Part shown: in pieces, positions 53,758 to 62,754 of the stretch
Layout of the letters: the number at the start of each line of letters is the position of its first letter
Numbering within the stretch: position 1 is the stretch's first letter
Assembly: GCF_000718165.1 (NCBI RefSeq)
Contig: NZ_JOEY01000001.1
Location: 310,001-374,000, forward strand
Reading direction: 5' to 3'
Length of the DNA stretch: 64,000 bases
Origin: Streptomyces fulvoviolaceus
GTDB taxonomy: Bacteria > Actinomycetota > Actinomycetes > Streptomycetales > Streptomycetaceae
Made by a program: the position numbers and the translations under genes
The notes under the pieces: model-generated
Databases searched by the model: none
Told to the model about the DNA's origin: nothing
What the model saw: only the letters and a program-made list of their open reading frames with translations

Positions 53758-54666
53758 ATGGACGAACACCCCGAACCCGCGCAGGAGCCCACCCGCGGAG
53801 GTCCGCTGGACCGGCGGGCCGAGCTCAGCGAGTTCCTGCGCACCCGGCGGGCCCGGCTGAAGCCGGAGGACGTGGGGCTGCCGGACTTCGGCCGGCACCG
53901 GCGGGTGCCGGGGCTGCGCCGCGAGGAGCTGGCGCAGCTGGCCGGGGTGTCGGTGGCGTACTACACGCGGCTGGAGCAGGGCAACGGGCGCAATGTCTCG
54001 GCGGAGGTCCTCGACGCGATCGCCCGCGCGCTGCGGCTGTCCGACGCCGAGCACGCGCACCTGACCCACCTCGCGAAGCCGAAGCAGCACAAGAAGAAGC
54101 CGGCGGGGCGTACGCAGCAGGTGCGGGGTGCGCTGCGGCAGCTGCTGGACACGATGGACGGCTTCCCGGCGTACATCACCGGCCGGCGCTCGGACGTCCT
54201 CGCCTGGAACCGGATGGCCGCGGCGGTCTTCGGCGACTGGTCCGAACTGCCGCCCCAGGAGCGGAACTGGGCGCGGATGGTGTTCCTGAGGCCCGAGTAC
54301 CGCGACCTGTTCGTGGAGTGGGACCAGAAGGCGACCGACATGGTCAGCTACCTCCGCATGGACGCGGGCTGCCACCCCGACGACCCGCGCCTGTCCGCCC
54401 TGGTCGGCGAACTCTCCGTGAAGAGCGAGGAGTTCAGGCGCCTGTGGGCCACCCACGACGTCAAGGAGAAGAGCTACGGCGTCAAGCACCTGCGCCACCC
54501 GCTCGTCGGTGAACTGACCCTCTCCTTCGAGTCCTTCCCCCTGGCCGACGACACCGACCAGACCCTGATCACCTACCACGCCGAGCCGGGCTCCCCCTCC
54601 GCGGAGGCCCTACGGCTGCTCGCCAGCTGGGGCACGGACGCGACACGAGCGGGTACGTCAGTCTGA
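53758..54666 (+). CDS. XRE-family regulator with MmyB-like domain
   Basis: 302 residues. The N-terminal HTH is LRREELAQLAGVSVAYYTRLEQGNGRNVSAEVLDAIARAL. The C-terminal 180 residues (PAYITGRRSDVLAWNRMAAAVFGDW; EYRDLFVEWDQKATDMVSYLRMDAG) match the MmyB ligand-binding domain, which can bind fatty-acid-like molecules. Genes of this type often repress a divergent dehydrogenase, and one is present here. ATG 53758. The last 9 bases overlap the convergent globin gene. Confidence 0.92.
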   Translation: MDEHPEPAQEPTRGGPLDRRAELSEFLRTRRARLKPEDVGLPDFGRHRRVPGLRREELAQLAGVSVAYYTRLEQGNGRNVSAEVLDAIARALRLSDAEHAHLTHLAKPKQHKKKPAGRTQQVRGALRQLLDTMDGFPAYITGRRSDVLAWNRMAAAVFGDWSELPPQERNWARMVFLRPEYRDLFVEWDQKATDMVSYLRMDAGCHPDDPRLSALVGELSVKSEEFRRLWATHDVKEKSYGVKHLRHPLVGELTLSFESFPLADDTDQTLITYHAEPGSPSAEALRLLASWGTDATRAGTSV

Positions 54667-55434
54667 GGGCACGTACGGCGGCGCGGCCCCCCAGGTCCAC
54701 TTCGGCACCGGCTGCTCCGCCGGCGGCTTGGCGTCGGGGCCGGAGAAGTACACGGCGAGCCGCGTGCCCCACTCCACATACGCCACGAACGCGGAGCGGA
54801 ACTCGGCGTCCGTCGGGAGGCCCGCCTCGTCGGCCGCGTCCTGGATCAGGTTGACCCAGCGGCGGCGCTGGGTCTCCGTGATGCCCCGGCCCATGTGCTT
54901 GGCCACCATGTGGCCGTGGCCGCCCTGGGTCTCGGAGTAGGCGGGCGGGCCGCCGAAGGCCTCGGCCAGCCAGAGGGCGACGTGCTGCGCATGCTCGGGG
55001 GCCAACCCGTCGAACACCGGGGCCAGGAGGTCGTCCTTGACCACCTTCTCGTAGAAGACCGAGGTGAGCCGGTCGAAGGCCTCGCCGCCGCCCGCCCACG
55101 CGTAGAGCGTGGGGACGGCTGAACCCGTGCCCCGAACCGTGGTCGGCTTGTAGTGCCGCATCTCCTGGATGCTCGGGATGTACGCGCGGATCTCGGCGAG
55201 GAAGTCGGGGAACAGCTCCGACTTGCGGAAGCCCTCGACGTGGGCCTCGGTCGACGTCCAGACGATGCGCAGGACGAAGTGCTCGAAGTCCTCCTCGCAG
55301 CGCGCCAGTTCGTAGCCGACGCACTGCGGGGCCGCCGCCAGCTGGGCCGCGGCCCGGGTGTAGGCGGACAGGAACTCCGCCGACTGTTCTTCCGGGATGT
55401 GGTACCGGATGTACTCGACGGTCTCTGTGGTCAT
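54658..55434 (-). CDS. Antibiotic-monooxygenase domain fused to group II truncated hemoglobin
   Basis: 258 residues. Residues 5-95 are an ABM-type ferredoxin-like domain (EYIRYHIPEEQSAEFLSAYTRA; CEEDFEHFVLRIVWTSTEAH). Residues 110-235 are a group II truncated globin: FYEKVVKDDLLAPVFDGL, the proximal His180 in VAKHMGRGIT, and Trp193 at the expected G8 site. Such chimeras are known from Streptomyces avermitilis. The globin should bind oxygen or nitric oxide and may feed electrons or oxygen to the quinone-like chemistry of the other half. ATG 55434 starts it; a longer frame to 55473 has no support. Confidence 0.92.
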   Translation of the reverse strand: MTTETVEYIRYHIPEEQSAEFLSAYTRAAAQLAAAPQCVGYELARCEEDFEHFVLRIVWTSTEAHVEGFRKSELFPDFLAEIRAYIPSIQEMRHYKPTTVRGTGSAVPTLYAWAGGGEAFDRLTSVFYEKVVKDDLLAPVFDGLAPEHAQHVALWLAEAFGGPPAYSETQGGHGHMVAKHMGRGITETQRRRWVNLIQDAADEAGLPTDAEFRSAFVAYVEWGTRLAVYFSGPDAKPPAEQPVPKWTWGAAPPYVPSD

Positions 55435-55714
55435 GCGCCCACGGAAACACGGACGGCCCGCCGGAAGCTGCACTTCCGGCGAAGCGGCGCCGAAAGGCGG
55501 ATTCGCCCGGATCCCGGCTCCCCTCCAAGACGGTCACGGGAGTAGACGCAGGGCCAACACACCTGTGGACCCACTGTTAACGACAGCCCCGGCGGTCACA
55601 CCGCATGGTGATCGGACAGGTGATCGCAATGCCGGGTACGACGGGGGGGCATATGGGCCGCACCGGCGTCGGACCCCGGCTTCGCGTGAGCCATCACTCA
55701 CAGGAGGGGAAACA

Positions 55715-56248
55715 ATGCGCAAGCGCAGCATGGCGGCGATCGTCGGAGCAGTCGCGGCGATCGCCATCCCGCTTTCCGCCACTTCCGCCAACGCGGTCGG
55801 GGTCGAGGGCACCACCGGCATCCGGAACGACAACAGCCAGAAGTGTCTGGCGATTCCCGGCGGCAGCTCGGCGGCGAACGGGACGGCCGCCATCCAGTTC
55901 ACCTGCGACAAGGCAGCCGACGGCTCGTGGGACACCGATCAGCTGTGGACCTGGACCCTGGTTTCGGGAGCGACGTCGACGTACACCCTCAAGAACTACG
56001 CCACCGGAAAGTGTCTGGCGATCGGCGGCGGAAGCCACACCCTGGGCGCGGAGGCGATCCAGTGGCCCTGCAACGGCAGCACCGAACAGCAGTGGATCTA
56101 CGACAGCAGCCATCGCCTCTGGAACAAGGAGAGCGACCTCTGCCTCGCCATCCCCAGCGCCAATGTGGCGAACGGTGTCGCCGCCGTCCAGTGGACGTGC
56201 AGAGACGTGAGCACCAACCCGGAGCAGAAGTGGGACCAGGTCGCGTGA
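55715..56248 (+). CDS. Secreted ricin-type beta-trefoil lectin
   Basis: 177 residues. A signal peptide (residues 1-27, MRKRSMAAIVGAVAAIAIPLS.. ATSANA) is followed by one ricin-B trefoil with three subdomains. QLWTW, QQWIY and QKWDQ are the QxW motifs and each subdomain has KCLAI or LCLAI with paired Cys. It should bind a polysaccharide outside the cell, with no catalytic domain attached. ATG 55715 follows AGGAGGGG. A strong terminator follows. The 280 bases upstream are only partly explained, with no promoter placed. Confidence 0.93.
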   Translation: MRKRSMAAIVGAVAAIAIPLSATSANAVGVEGTTGIRNDNSQKCLAIPGGSSAANGTAAIQFTCDKAADGSWDTDQLWTWTLVSGATSTYTLKNYATGKCLAIGGGSHTLGAEAIQWPCNGSTEQQWIYDSSHRLWNKESDLCLAIPSANVANGVAAVQWTCRDVSTNPEQKWDQVA

Positions 56249-56264
56249 TAACGGCCTAAGCGAA

Positions 56265-56298
56265 GGGGCCTGCCGGAAGTCACCTTCCGGCAGGCCCC
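56265..56298. terminator. Bidirectional terminator between lectin and subtilisin genes
   Basis: GGGGCCTGCCGGAAG, loop TCAC, CTTCCGGCAGGCCCC is a 15-bp perfect stem between convergent stops. No long T run follows on the plus strand, but the stem strength favours termination of both genes. Confidence 0.85.
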
Positions 56299-56320
56299 TC
56301 AGTTGCGCATCAGCTACGAA

Positions 56321-59300
56321 CTACTTGCCGTAGTAGGCGTTGTAGATCGAGATCGTCGACTTGTTGCCCTTCTTGTCGGCGATCTTGGCGTGGAAGGAGA
56401 TGGCCTTCCCCTTCGCCGGGTTCTTCACGGAGATCTTGCCGTTCACGACCTTGACCTTCTTCCAGGTCTGGCCGTAGTCGTACGAGACGTACACCGTCAG
56501 GGACTTGAGGTTCGAGCCCTTGGCGGCACCCTCGACGGTCACCGGGATCTTGACCGTCTTACCGGCCGTGACCTTGCTGTCCAGACCGGTGCTCGCCGCG
56601 AAACGGGCCGTGGACGCGGGCAGCTTGGCCAGGTCGGCCGGCTTCTTGGACTTGAACGTCCAGCTCGCGTCGATGCGGGTGGAGGCCGCCGCGACCTTGA
56701 CGCTGCGCTTGACCGAGGTGGTCAGCTTGTACTCGGCCTGGCCGGCCGGGACCTTGAACGCCTTCTCGCCGAACAGCGGGTCGTCGTTGGTGCCGACCTG
56801 AGTGCCGTTGCGGTAGAGGGTGGTCTTCACCGAGGTGAAGGCCGAGGAACCGGCGTGGGTCTTGCCGTCGGCGAACAGCGGGATGTAGCCGTAGATGTTG
56901 TTGCCGTCGCGGTAGAGACCGAACTCCGCGTTCAAGTGCGGCCCGAAGACGGCCGTGTTGAACGTCTTCGAGTAGCTCTTGCCGCCCTTGAAGGACTGCG
57001 CGGCACCGAGCGTGTAGTACGCCTCGGAGACCGGGAAGCCGTCCTCGTCGACGCCACCGGACTGCTCGAAGTCCACGCCCCACTTCACACCGCCGAGGGT
57101 CGACAGGTGCAGGGTGCGGATGCCGGGCAGGGTCTGGCTGAAGCCGATCGAGGTGGCGCTGAAGCTACCGGGCAGCCAGCCGACGGCGTTGACCGAGCCG
57201 GACTTGCCGCTCGCCGCCGCACCCATGCCGACCTTGACCGTGGCCAGCTCGCTCGCCTTGTAGTGCTTGGTGTAACCGGTGGCGAACTGCTCGACCACAC
57301 CGCCGGCGACGGTGTCGTACTGCTCCTTGGCGCCCTTGCTCCAGTGGGCGTCGAACTGCTGGCTGAAGGAGCCGTCGGTGATCTTCGGACCGACATGCGC
57401 GGTGTTGAAGCCCGCGTACGAGTCCAGCCACCAGCCGTAGCCGAAGCCGCCCTCGGACGTGTTGACCTGGAAGCCCGGCGAGGCGAACTCCGACTTGGCG
57501 CCGGCGTCCGGCACGGTGATGTCGACCGGCTTGGCCTTGCGTGCGTCCAGCGTGATCGTCACGTTCTTGTTGACGTTCAGCTTCGGACGGACCAGCCAGT
57601 CGGTGCCCTTGGTGACGTCCTCCGGGTCCACGAAGGTCGTGGTGTTGAGGATGTAACCGCCCTTGGGCACGCGGACCGTGACGGTGCCGTCCGCCTCGTA
57701 CGGCATGTACCACTTGCCGTTGCCCAGACCGGAGATGCCGGACAGGTCGGTCATGTAGTTCGCGGTCGCGTTGCCGTCACGGCCGAGGACCTTCAGCGTG
57801 ACGTCGTAGGACTCGACCTCGCGCTGCACGGCAGCGGCCGTACGCACGGTCTGGCCGTCGCCCGTCGCCGTCACGTACGCGGAGTACGCGCCGTCGAGCG
57901 TGCCGCCCAGCTTGCTGTTGACCGTCAGGTCGACGGAGGCCTTGCCGCCCGCCGGGACCGTCACCGAGGTGGCGCCCAGCGTGAAGAAGCCGGCCGGAGC
58001 GGCCTGCCCCTTCGGGTTGGTGGCCGTGGACGACAGCTTGAGCGTGACGTCCTTGTCACCGAGGTTGCGGTAGGTGACCTGCTTGGTCTCCGGGGTGTCG
58101 TCGGTGTGCGGCCACTGCTGCGCACCGAAGCTCACCGACACCGGGTCGGCGATCACGGTCTGCTTGATGGCCTTGTCGACCTGGATACGGCCCGAACCCT
58201 GCTGGAACGGCGTGTACTTGCCGCCCTTCGTGGAGCCCGTGAGGGCGCCCTTCAGCTCGGCGTACGTCCAGTCCGGGTGCTCCTGCTTGAGGATCGCCGC
58301 CGCGCCCGCGACATGCGGGGTCGCCATCGACGTACCGGAGATGGTCAGGTAGCCGTCCGGGTTCTGGCCGACCTCCTGCTCGATGATGCTGCCCGGGGCC
58401 GCCGCCGCGGTGATGTCGACGCCGGGAGCGGTCACGTCGGGCTTGATCTGCCCGTCGAGGCCGGGGCCGGTGCTGGAGAAGGACGCCAGCTTGTCGTTGT
58501 CGTCGACCGCGCCGACGGTCAGGGCGGAGGCCGCGCTGCCCGGGGAGCCGATGGTCTGGTCGCCGAAGTCGCCCTCGTTGCCGGCGGCGATGGCGAAGAG
58601 GATGCCCTTCTCCGCCGAGAGCTTGTTGACCTCGGCTTCCAGCGGGTCGATCTCCGGAGTGTCGCCGCCGCCCAGGCTCAGGTTGACGACGTCGGCGCCC
58701 TGCTCGGCCGCCCACTCCATGCCCGCGAGGATGCCGGAGTCGTCGCCGTAGCCGTCGTCGCTCAGCACCTTGCCGTTGAGCAGCTTGGCGCCGGGCGCGA
58801 CGCCCTTGTACTTGCCGCCGGACTTCGCGCCGGTACCGGCCGCGATGGAGGCGACGTGCGTGCCGTGGCCGAACTTGTCGGTCGCGTCCGCGGAGGTGGA
58901 GAAGTTCTTCTCGGCGATCACCTGGTCCTTGAGGTCCGGGTGGGTCGCGTCGACACCGGTGTCCAGGACGGCGATCTTGACGCCCTTGCCGTCGTAGCCG
59001 GCGGCCCACGCGGTGGGGGCGCCGATCTGCGGCACGGACTTGTCGAGGCTGGCCTTGCGGACGCCGTCGAGCCAGACGTGGGCGATGCCGGAGGCGGTCT
59101 TGTCGCCGTTGGTGACCGCGTCCCACAGCTCGGGGGCGTCCTCCTTCGGCGTCTGCACCGCGTCCGCGTTCAGCGACTTCAGGCTCCGGCGGAGCTCGCC
59201 CGCGTCACGGACGTCGGCCTTGGTGGCCGCGGCGGTGCCCTTGTAACCGACGATCACCTTCAGTCCCTGCTTCTGGGACTTGCGGCTGGCGGTCTTGTTG

Positions 59301-59650
59301 AGCTCGGTGACGTCGAACAGCCGCTGGTCCAGCTTGCCGCTGTTGACCAGGCGGGTGACGTCGGCCGGCAGCACATAGGTGTGCCCGTCGGCCTGGCGGA
59401 GCTGGACGGGTATGTGCTCGCGTCCCTTCGCGGGCTCGAGGCCCACGACACGCCCCTTGGCGTCCACCACTACGCGGTCACCCGTGATCAGGGTGATGCG
59501 GTGCTTGGCCGTGAGCTGCGCCGCCTTGGTCGAGGCGCTCGCCGTCTGCTCCGCATCCGCCGACGCCGGGCTGGTCATGCCCGCCGCCAGAGCTACTGCG
59601 GCCGCCGCGGCGATCGTGCCAGCGCATGCCCTTTTTACTTGTCTGCGCAA
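56321..59650 (-). CDS. Large secreted subtilisin-family (S8) protease
   Basis: 1109 residues. A signal peptide ends near SPASA (residue 31), followed by an inhibitor-type pro-region to about 205. The catalytic domain holds Asp230 (VLDTGVD), His262 (HGTHVASIAAG), the oxyanion Asn358 (AAGNEGD) and Ser441 (GTSMATPHVAGA), so the triad is complete. The 650 residues after the domain are beta-rich and may form several Ig-like modules (VTVPAGGKASVDLTVNS; VYVSYDYGQTWKKVKVVNGK). It probably digests extracellular protein. ATG 59650. Two palindromes lie upstream. Confidence 0.95.
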   Translation of the reverse strand: MRRQVKRACAGTIAAAAAVALAAGMTSPASADAEQTASASTKAAQLTAKHRITLITGDRVVVDAKGRVVGLEPAKGREHIPVQLRQADGHTYVLPADVTRLVNSGKLDQRLFDVTELNKTASRKSQKQGLKVIVGYKGTAAATKADVRDAGELRRSLKSLNADAVQTPKEDAPELWDAVTNGDKTASGIAHVWLDGVRKASLDKSVPQIGAPTAWAAGYDGKGVKIAVLDTGVDATHPDLKDQVIAEKNFSTSADATDKFGHGTHVASIAAGTGAKSGGKYKGVAPGAKLLNGKVLSDDGYGDDSGILAGMEWAAEQGADVVNLSLGGGDTPEIDPLEAEVNKLSAEKGILFAIAAGNEGDFGDQTIGSPGSAASALTVGAVDDNDKLASFSSTGPGLDGQIKPDVTAPGVDITAAAAPGSIIEQEVGQNPDGYLTISGTSMATPHVAGAAAILKQEHPDWTYAELKGALTGSTKGGKYTPFQQGSGRIQVDKAIKQTVIADPVSVSFGAQQWPHTDDTPETKQVTYRNLGDKDVTLKLSSTATNPKGQAAPAGFFTLGATSVTVPAGGKASVDLTVNSKLGGTLDGAYSAYVTATGDGQTVRTAAAVQREVESYDVTLKVLGRDGNATANYMTDLSGISGLGNGKWYMPYEADGTVTVRVPKGGYILNTTTFVDPEDVTKGTDWLVRPKLNVNKNVTITLDARKAKPVDITVPDAGAKSEFASPGFQVNTSEGGFGYGWWLDSYAGFNTAHVGPKITDGSFSQQFDAHWSKGAKEQYDTVAGGVVEQFATGYTKHYKASELATVKVGMGAAASGKSGSVNAVGWLPGSFSATSIGFSQTLPGIRTLHLSTLGGVKWGVDFEQSGGVDEDGFPVSEAYYTLGAAQSFKGGKSYSKTFNTAVFGPHLNAEFGLYRDGNNIYGYIPLFADGKTHAGSSAFTSVKTTLYRNGTQVGTNDDPLFGEKAFKVPAGQAEYKLTTSVKRSVKVAAASTRIDASWTFKSKKPADLAKLPASTARFAASTGLDSKVTAGKTVKIPVTVEGAAKGSNLKSLTVYVSYDYGQTWKKVKVVNGKISVKNPAKGKAISFHAKIADKKGNKSTISIYNAYYGK

Positions 59651-59711
59651 GATTCCCCCTTGCAGAAGAACCGGGTAAATGGTCCCCGTTCACCCGGCCG
59701 GGGGCAGACTC

Positions 59712-59727
59712 GCACGCACATGCGTGC
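59712..59727. promoter_or_regulatory. Palindrome upstream of subtilisin gene (proximal)
   Basis: GCACGCA-CA-TGCGTGC is a perfect inverted repeat 62 bases from the start codon. It abuts the larger inverted repeat at 59727-59759, so the promoter likely holds two operators. Confidence 0.55.
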
Positions 59728-59759
59728 ACCCCCCGGTATCCGCAGTATGCCGGGGGGTG
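59727..59759. promoter_or_regulatory. Inverted repeat upstream of subtilisin gene (distal)
   Basis: CACCCCCCGG and CCGGGGGGTG form 10-base perfect arms around a 13-base AT-richer loop. It could be a repressor site or a terminator-like stem for the leader; no T run follows. Confidence 0.5.
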
Positions 59760-59859
59760 ATCAGCGGGCTCAATAGACAGGTGCCTGACAGGCAGGTCTG
59801 TTACACGATTGCCGGATTCACAAGTAGGCGTTCAGGAAGCGGAGTTCAGGAGTCGGCGT

Positions 59860-60543
59860 TCAGGAGGCGGCGTTCTCCTTGACCGTGATCTTGCCCTTGC
59901 GGATGGTCGCGAGCCGCGGCGCCTTCTTCGCGATGGCGGAGTCGTGGGTGACCATGATGAAGGTCAACCCCAGCTCCTTCCACATGCGTTCGAGTACGTC
60001 CATGATCTCGTCGCGCATCGACTCGTCGAGGTTTCCGGTGGGTTCGTCGGCGAGCAGCACCTTGGGGTTCTTGACGAGTGCGCGGGCGATGGCGACGCGC
60101 TGCTGCTGGCCTCCGGACATCTCGCCGGGCAGGTGCCCGAGCCGCTCGCCGAGCCCGACCGACTCCAGCGCCGCGGCGGCCCGTTCGCGCCGGTCCTTCG
60201 TCTTCACCCCGAGGGGTACGAGGGCGGTCTCGACGTTCTCCTGTGCGGTGAGCGTCGGGATCAGGTTGAAGCTCTGGAAGACGAAGCCGATGTTCTCGCT
60301 GCGCACCTTTGTCAGCTTGGCCTCGGAGAGCTTGGCCAGGTCGACGCCGTCGAGGACGACTTCGCCCTCGGTGGGCTTGTCCAGGGCGCCGAGCATCTGG
60401 AGGAGGGTGGACTTGCCGCCGCCGGTGGGGCCCTGGATGACGAGGCGGTCGCCGTCGGCGATGGTGAGGTCCACACCGGCGAGGGCGTGGACGGTGTCCT
60501 TGCCTCGGGTGTAGCGCTTGGTGACGCTCTTGAGTTCGTACAT
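59860..60543 (-). CDS. ABC transporter ATPase, MacB/LolD type
   Basis: 227 residues. Walker A GPTGGGKS, signature MSGGQQQRVAIARAL, Walker B KVLLADEPTGNLD and MVTHDSAIA are clear. The sequence matches the ATPases that drive FtsX-fold permeases such as MacB. It works with the permease encoded upstream (60833-62320) despite 290 bases of intergenic repeat between them. ATG 60543 follows AGGAG; the longer frame to 60636 runs through repeat sequence and is not used. The output could be a peptide or lipid exporter. Confidence 0.93.
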   Translation of the reverse strand: MYELKSVTKRYTRGKDTVHALAGVDLTIADGDRLVIQGPTGGGKSTLLQMLGALDKPTEGEVVLDGVDLAKLSEAKLTKVRSENIGFVFQSFNLIPTLTAQENVETALVPLGVKTKDRRERAAAALESVGLGERLGHLPGEMSGGQQQRVAIARALVKNPKVLLADEPTGNLDESMRDEIMDVLERMWKELGLTFIMVTHDSAIAKKAPRLATIRKGKITVKENAAS

Positions 60544-60605
60544 CTGGGTAGCTCCTGGGTTGGTTCGGGGTGGTGCGGATCGTCTTTGGCTGCGGGGTCG
60601 GTGGG

Positions 60606-60657
60606 GGCTGGTCGCGCCCGCGCGGCGGAGCCGCATATCGATGCAGCCCCGCGCCCC
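60606..60657 (-). repeat. 52-bp dispersed repeat, copy 2
   Basis: The complement is 50/52 identical to 3715-3766 and contains the same GCGGCTCCGCCGC core. Located in an operon gap, not within a gene. Confidence 0.85.
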
Positions 60658-60740
60658 TGGGTGGGTTCAGCCTGCGTGGGTCGTATGGCGCCGTAGCCCC
60701 GCGCAGCCACGTCGCTGGAACCTGCGTAGCTGCGGGCGGT

Positions 60741-60820
60741 CGTGCCGCTGGGGCGGCACGACTGACAGAAGGCGGCACCTCGGCAGCGCCGAGTTGCGCG
60801 ACCCACCCCCGCCCGGCCAC
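60741..60820 (-). repeat. 80-bp dispersed repeat, copy 2
   Basis: Matches the segment 51347-51426 on the opposite strand in the order GTGGGT, GGTGCCGCCTTCTGT, GCCGCCCC. It sits just upstream of the permease stop-codon side, within the operon gap. Confidence 0.7.
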
Positions 60821-60832
60821 AGCCGACGCCCG

Positions 60833-62320
60833 CTACTCGACTCGGCGCAACGCGTCCGCCGGCCGCAGCCGGGACGCGCGCCAGCCGCCGAACGCTCCCG
60901 CGATCAGGCCGCCCGCCACCGCCAGGGCCACCGCGATCGCGACCGTCGTAAGGCTGACCGGGGCCGTGAGGGCCACGTCCAGGGTCTTGGCCGCGGCCTG
61001 CTGACCAGGACCGCCGCCGCCGAAGCCGCCGCCCCCGCCGGGACCACCCTGGCCCCCGCCACCGCCACCACTACTGCCCAACTGCGCCTGCAGCGTGGGG
61101 CTGATGGCCGTCACCAGATACGCACCCGCGAGGCCCAGCGCGATACCCAGCGCACCGCCCAGCAGGCCGTTCACCATCGCCTCACCGACGACCTGCCGGG
61201 TCACCCGCCCCGACTTCCAGCCCAGCGCCTTCAGCGTGCCGAACTCACGGACGCGGCGCGAGACCGCGGAGGAGGTCAGCAGACCCGCCACCAGGAAGGC
61301 GGCGACCAGCACCGCGATCGACAGCCACTTGCCGACGTTCGTGGCGAGCGAGGAGGCCGTGGAGAGGGAGCCGGAGACGGTGTCCGCGAGGTCGGCGGAG
61401 GTCGTGACGGTCGTACCCGAGATGTTCTTCTGGATGGTCGACTTGACGGCGTCGATCTTCTGCGAGTCGGTCGCCTGAACGTAGATCGTGGTGACCTTGT
61501 TCTTCGATTCGCTGAGGGTCTGCGCCTGCTTGAGCGGGATGTAGAGATTGGCCGCCGAGTCACCGCTGTCCGCGGTCGCGACGCCGATCACCTTGAACTT
61601 GACGCTCTTGATGGTGACGGTGGAACCGACCTTGAGCTTCTTCTCCTTGGCGTACGCCGAGTCGACGACAGCGACCTTGGCGTTGGTCTCGGTCGTCTTG
61701 AAGGTACGGCCGCTGGTGAGCTTGGAGGAGGTCAGCGGGCCGAGGGCCGACTTGGTGACGTCGGTGCCGAAGACCGAGTAGTTGTTGACGTCGAAGTTGG
61801 CTCCGCCGCCCTGCACTTCGCCCTGCGGCTGGCCGGTGCCGCCGCCGTTCTGACCGCCACCCTGCTGGTTGCCGCCTTCCTGACCGTTGTCGCCCTGCTG
61901 GAACTGGCCGCGGGTGAACTCGCCGCTGACCTTGATGACCTGGAGGCTGAGGCCGCCGACCGCGTCGGAGACGCCGGTCTGCTTGCCGACCTTGGAGACG
62001 GTGGCGGTGGACAGGGTCTGGAAGCCCTGCACCATGACGCGGTCGCTGCTCTGCTCCTCGCCGGAGTCGTTGTCCTGCGCGTCGAACTCGAAGCGCGGAC
62101 GCTCGGAGCTGTTCGCCTGCGGCTGGGCGGCCTTGGTGACCGTCATGTCCGTGCCGAGGCCGTACAGCGACTGGAGGACCTTGTCCTGCGCCTTCCCCAT
62201 GCCGGACGACACGGAGGAGACCACGATGACCAGCGCGATGCCGAGCGCGAGCCCGGAGGCGACGACGAGGGCCGCCTTTCTGCGGCGGCGCAGTTCGCGC
62301 CTCAGGTAGGTGAAGAACAT
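60833..62320 (-). CDS. MacB/FtsX-type ABC permease with Gly/Gln-rich inserts
   Basis: 495 residues. First helix GLALGIALVIVVSSVSSGMG, then a large extracytoplasmic domain, then three C-terminal helices (WLSIAVLVAAFLVAGLLTSSAV; LLGGALGIALGLAGAYLVTAI; VAIAVALAVAGGLIAGAFGGW), the MacB layout. REFGTLKALGWKSGRV is the typical coupling region. A Gly/Gln stretch (NGQEGGNQQGGGQNGGG) interrupts the outer domain and a second Gly-rich loop lies before the last helix; these look disordered. ATG 62320 has only a weak ribosome site, and a longer frame to 62437 has a doubtful Arg-rich start. Its neighbour is the ATPase at 59860. Confidence 0.9.
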   Translation of the reverse strand: MFFTYLRRELRRRRKAALVVASGLALGIALVIVVSSVSSGMGKAQDKVLQSLYGLGTDMTVTKAAQPQANSSERPRFEFDAQDNDSGEEQSSDRVMVQGFQTLSTATVSKVGKQTGVSDAVGGLSLQVIKVSGEFTRGQFQQGDNGQEGGNQQGGGQNGGGTGQPQGEVQGGGANFDVNNYSVFGTDVTKSALGPLTSSKLTSGRTFKTTETNAKVAVVDSAYAKEKKLKVGSTVTIKSVKFKVIGVATADSGDSAANLYIPLKQAQTLSESKNKVTTIYVQATDSQKIDAVKSTIQKNISGTTVTTSADLADTVSGSLSTASSLATNVGKWLSIAVLVAAFLVAGLLTSSAVSRRVREFGTLKALGWKSGRVTRQVVGEAMVNGLLGGALGIALGLAGAYLVTAISPTLQAQLGSSGGGGGGQGGPGGGGGFGGGGPGQQAAAKTLDVALTAPVSLTTVAIAVALAVAGGLIAGAFGGWRASRLRPADALRRVE

Positions 62321-62754
62321 GGCCGCAAGGTAGGTACGGCGCGTGATGGCTGGATAAGGCAGACATAAGAGAACGATGAGAAGGCTGTCTGTGAGCCAGG
62401 CAGAAGCCCGGACGCGCCTGTCAGCCACACGGCGCAAGGGCCCGCCAGGACCAACTGCCGGATTTGTCCCTCTCGTTCACATCGAGCACGGCCACCCAGC
62501 GTTCCCCGTCCATGAAGGCGCCCCTTAATCCCGAGCATTCCAGGTCCACCAGCCCCACGGCTGCTCCGCCTTCCCGCCCAAGGGCGACGGCCCGCCGGGA
62601 CGTGATACAGCCGTCGGTCACGCCGAGCGGCCGGAAGCCGAAGAGCGGGGCCAGTCGAGATCAGTATGGAGCGGGCGTCCGCTCTCCTGAGAGAGGGACA
62701 ACACCGCCCTCCATCGCCACCCGGCAGACGGCGATGACGACCCCGCGACGGCTA
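62321..62754. other. Region of remnants upstream of the exporter operon
   Basis: About 430 bases without a sure gene. It should hold the promoter of the permease-ATPase operon close to 62340-62400. Short open frames (one minus-strand frame at 62421-62621 is listed separately) and weak integrase-like context suggest degraded DNA. Confidence 0.5.
62421..62621 (-). CDS. Uncertain small ORF
   Basis: 66 codons from GTG 62621 with some protein-like character (LVDLECSGLRGAFMDGERWVAVLDVNERDK). No family is recognised. It lies next to integrase remnants, so it may be a piece of a larger dead gene or a small gene that is hard to judge. Codon use is compatible with coding, but evidence is weak. Confidence 0.25.
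   Translation of the reverse strand: MTDGCITSRRAVALGREGGAAVGLVDLECSGLRGAFMDGERWVAVLDVNERDKSGSWSWRALAPCG

Larger units (their letters stand above)
60544..60832. other. Repeat-rich gap between MacB-like permease and ATPase genes
   Basis: The gap holds a copy of the 52-bp repeat (60606-60657, inverted relative to 3715-3766) and a copy of the 80-bp repeat (60741-60820), plus GCCGCTGGGGCGGCACG-type hairpins. There is no gene. Such elements inside an operon could limit expression of the ATPase relative to the permease, or cover a second promoter. Confidence 0.75.

Noticed and set aside
56303..59776. 1157-codon plus-strand open frame
   Set aside because: It lies antisense to a complete secreted subtilisin with intact triad and signal peptide. 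The frame has the Arg/Gly/Val-rich make-up that third-position GC bias gives, and no domain.
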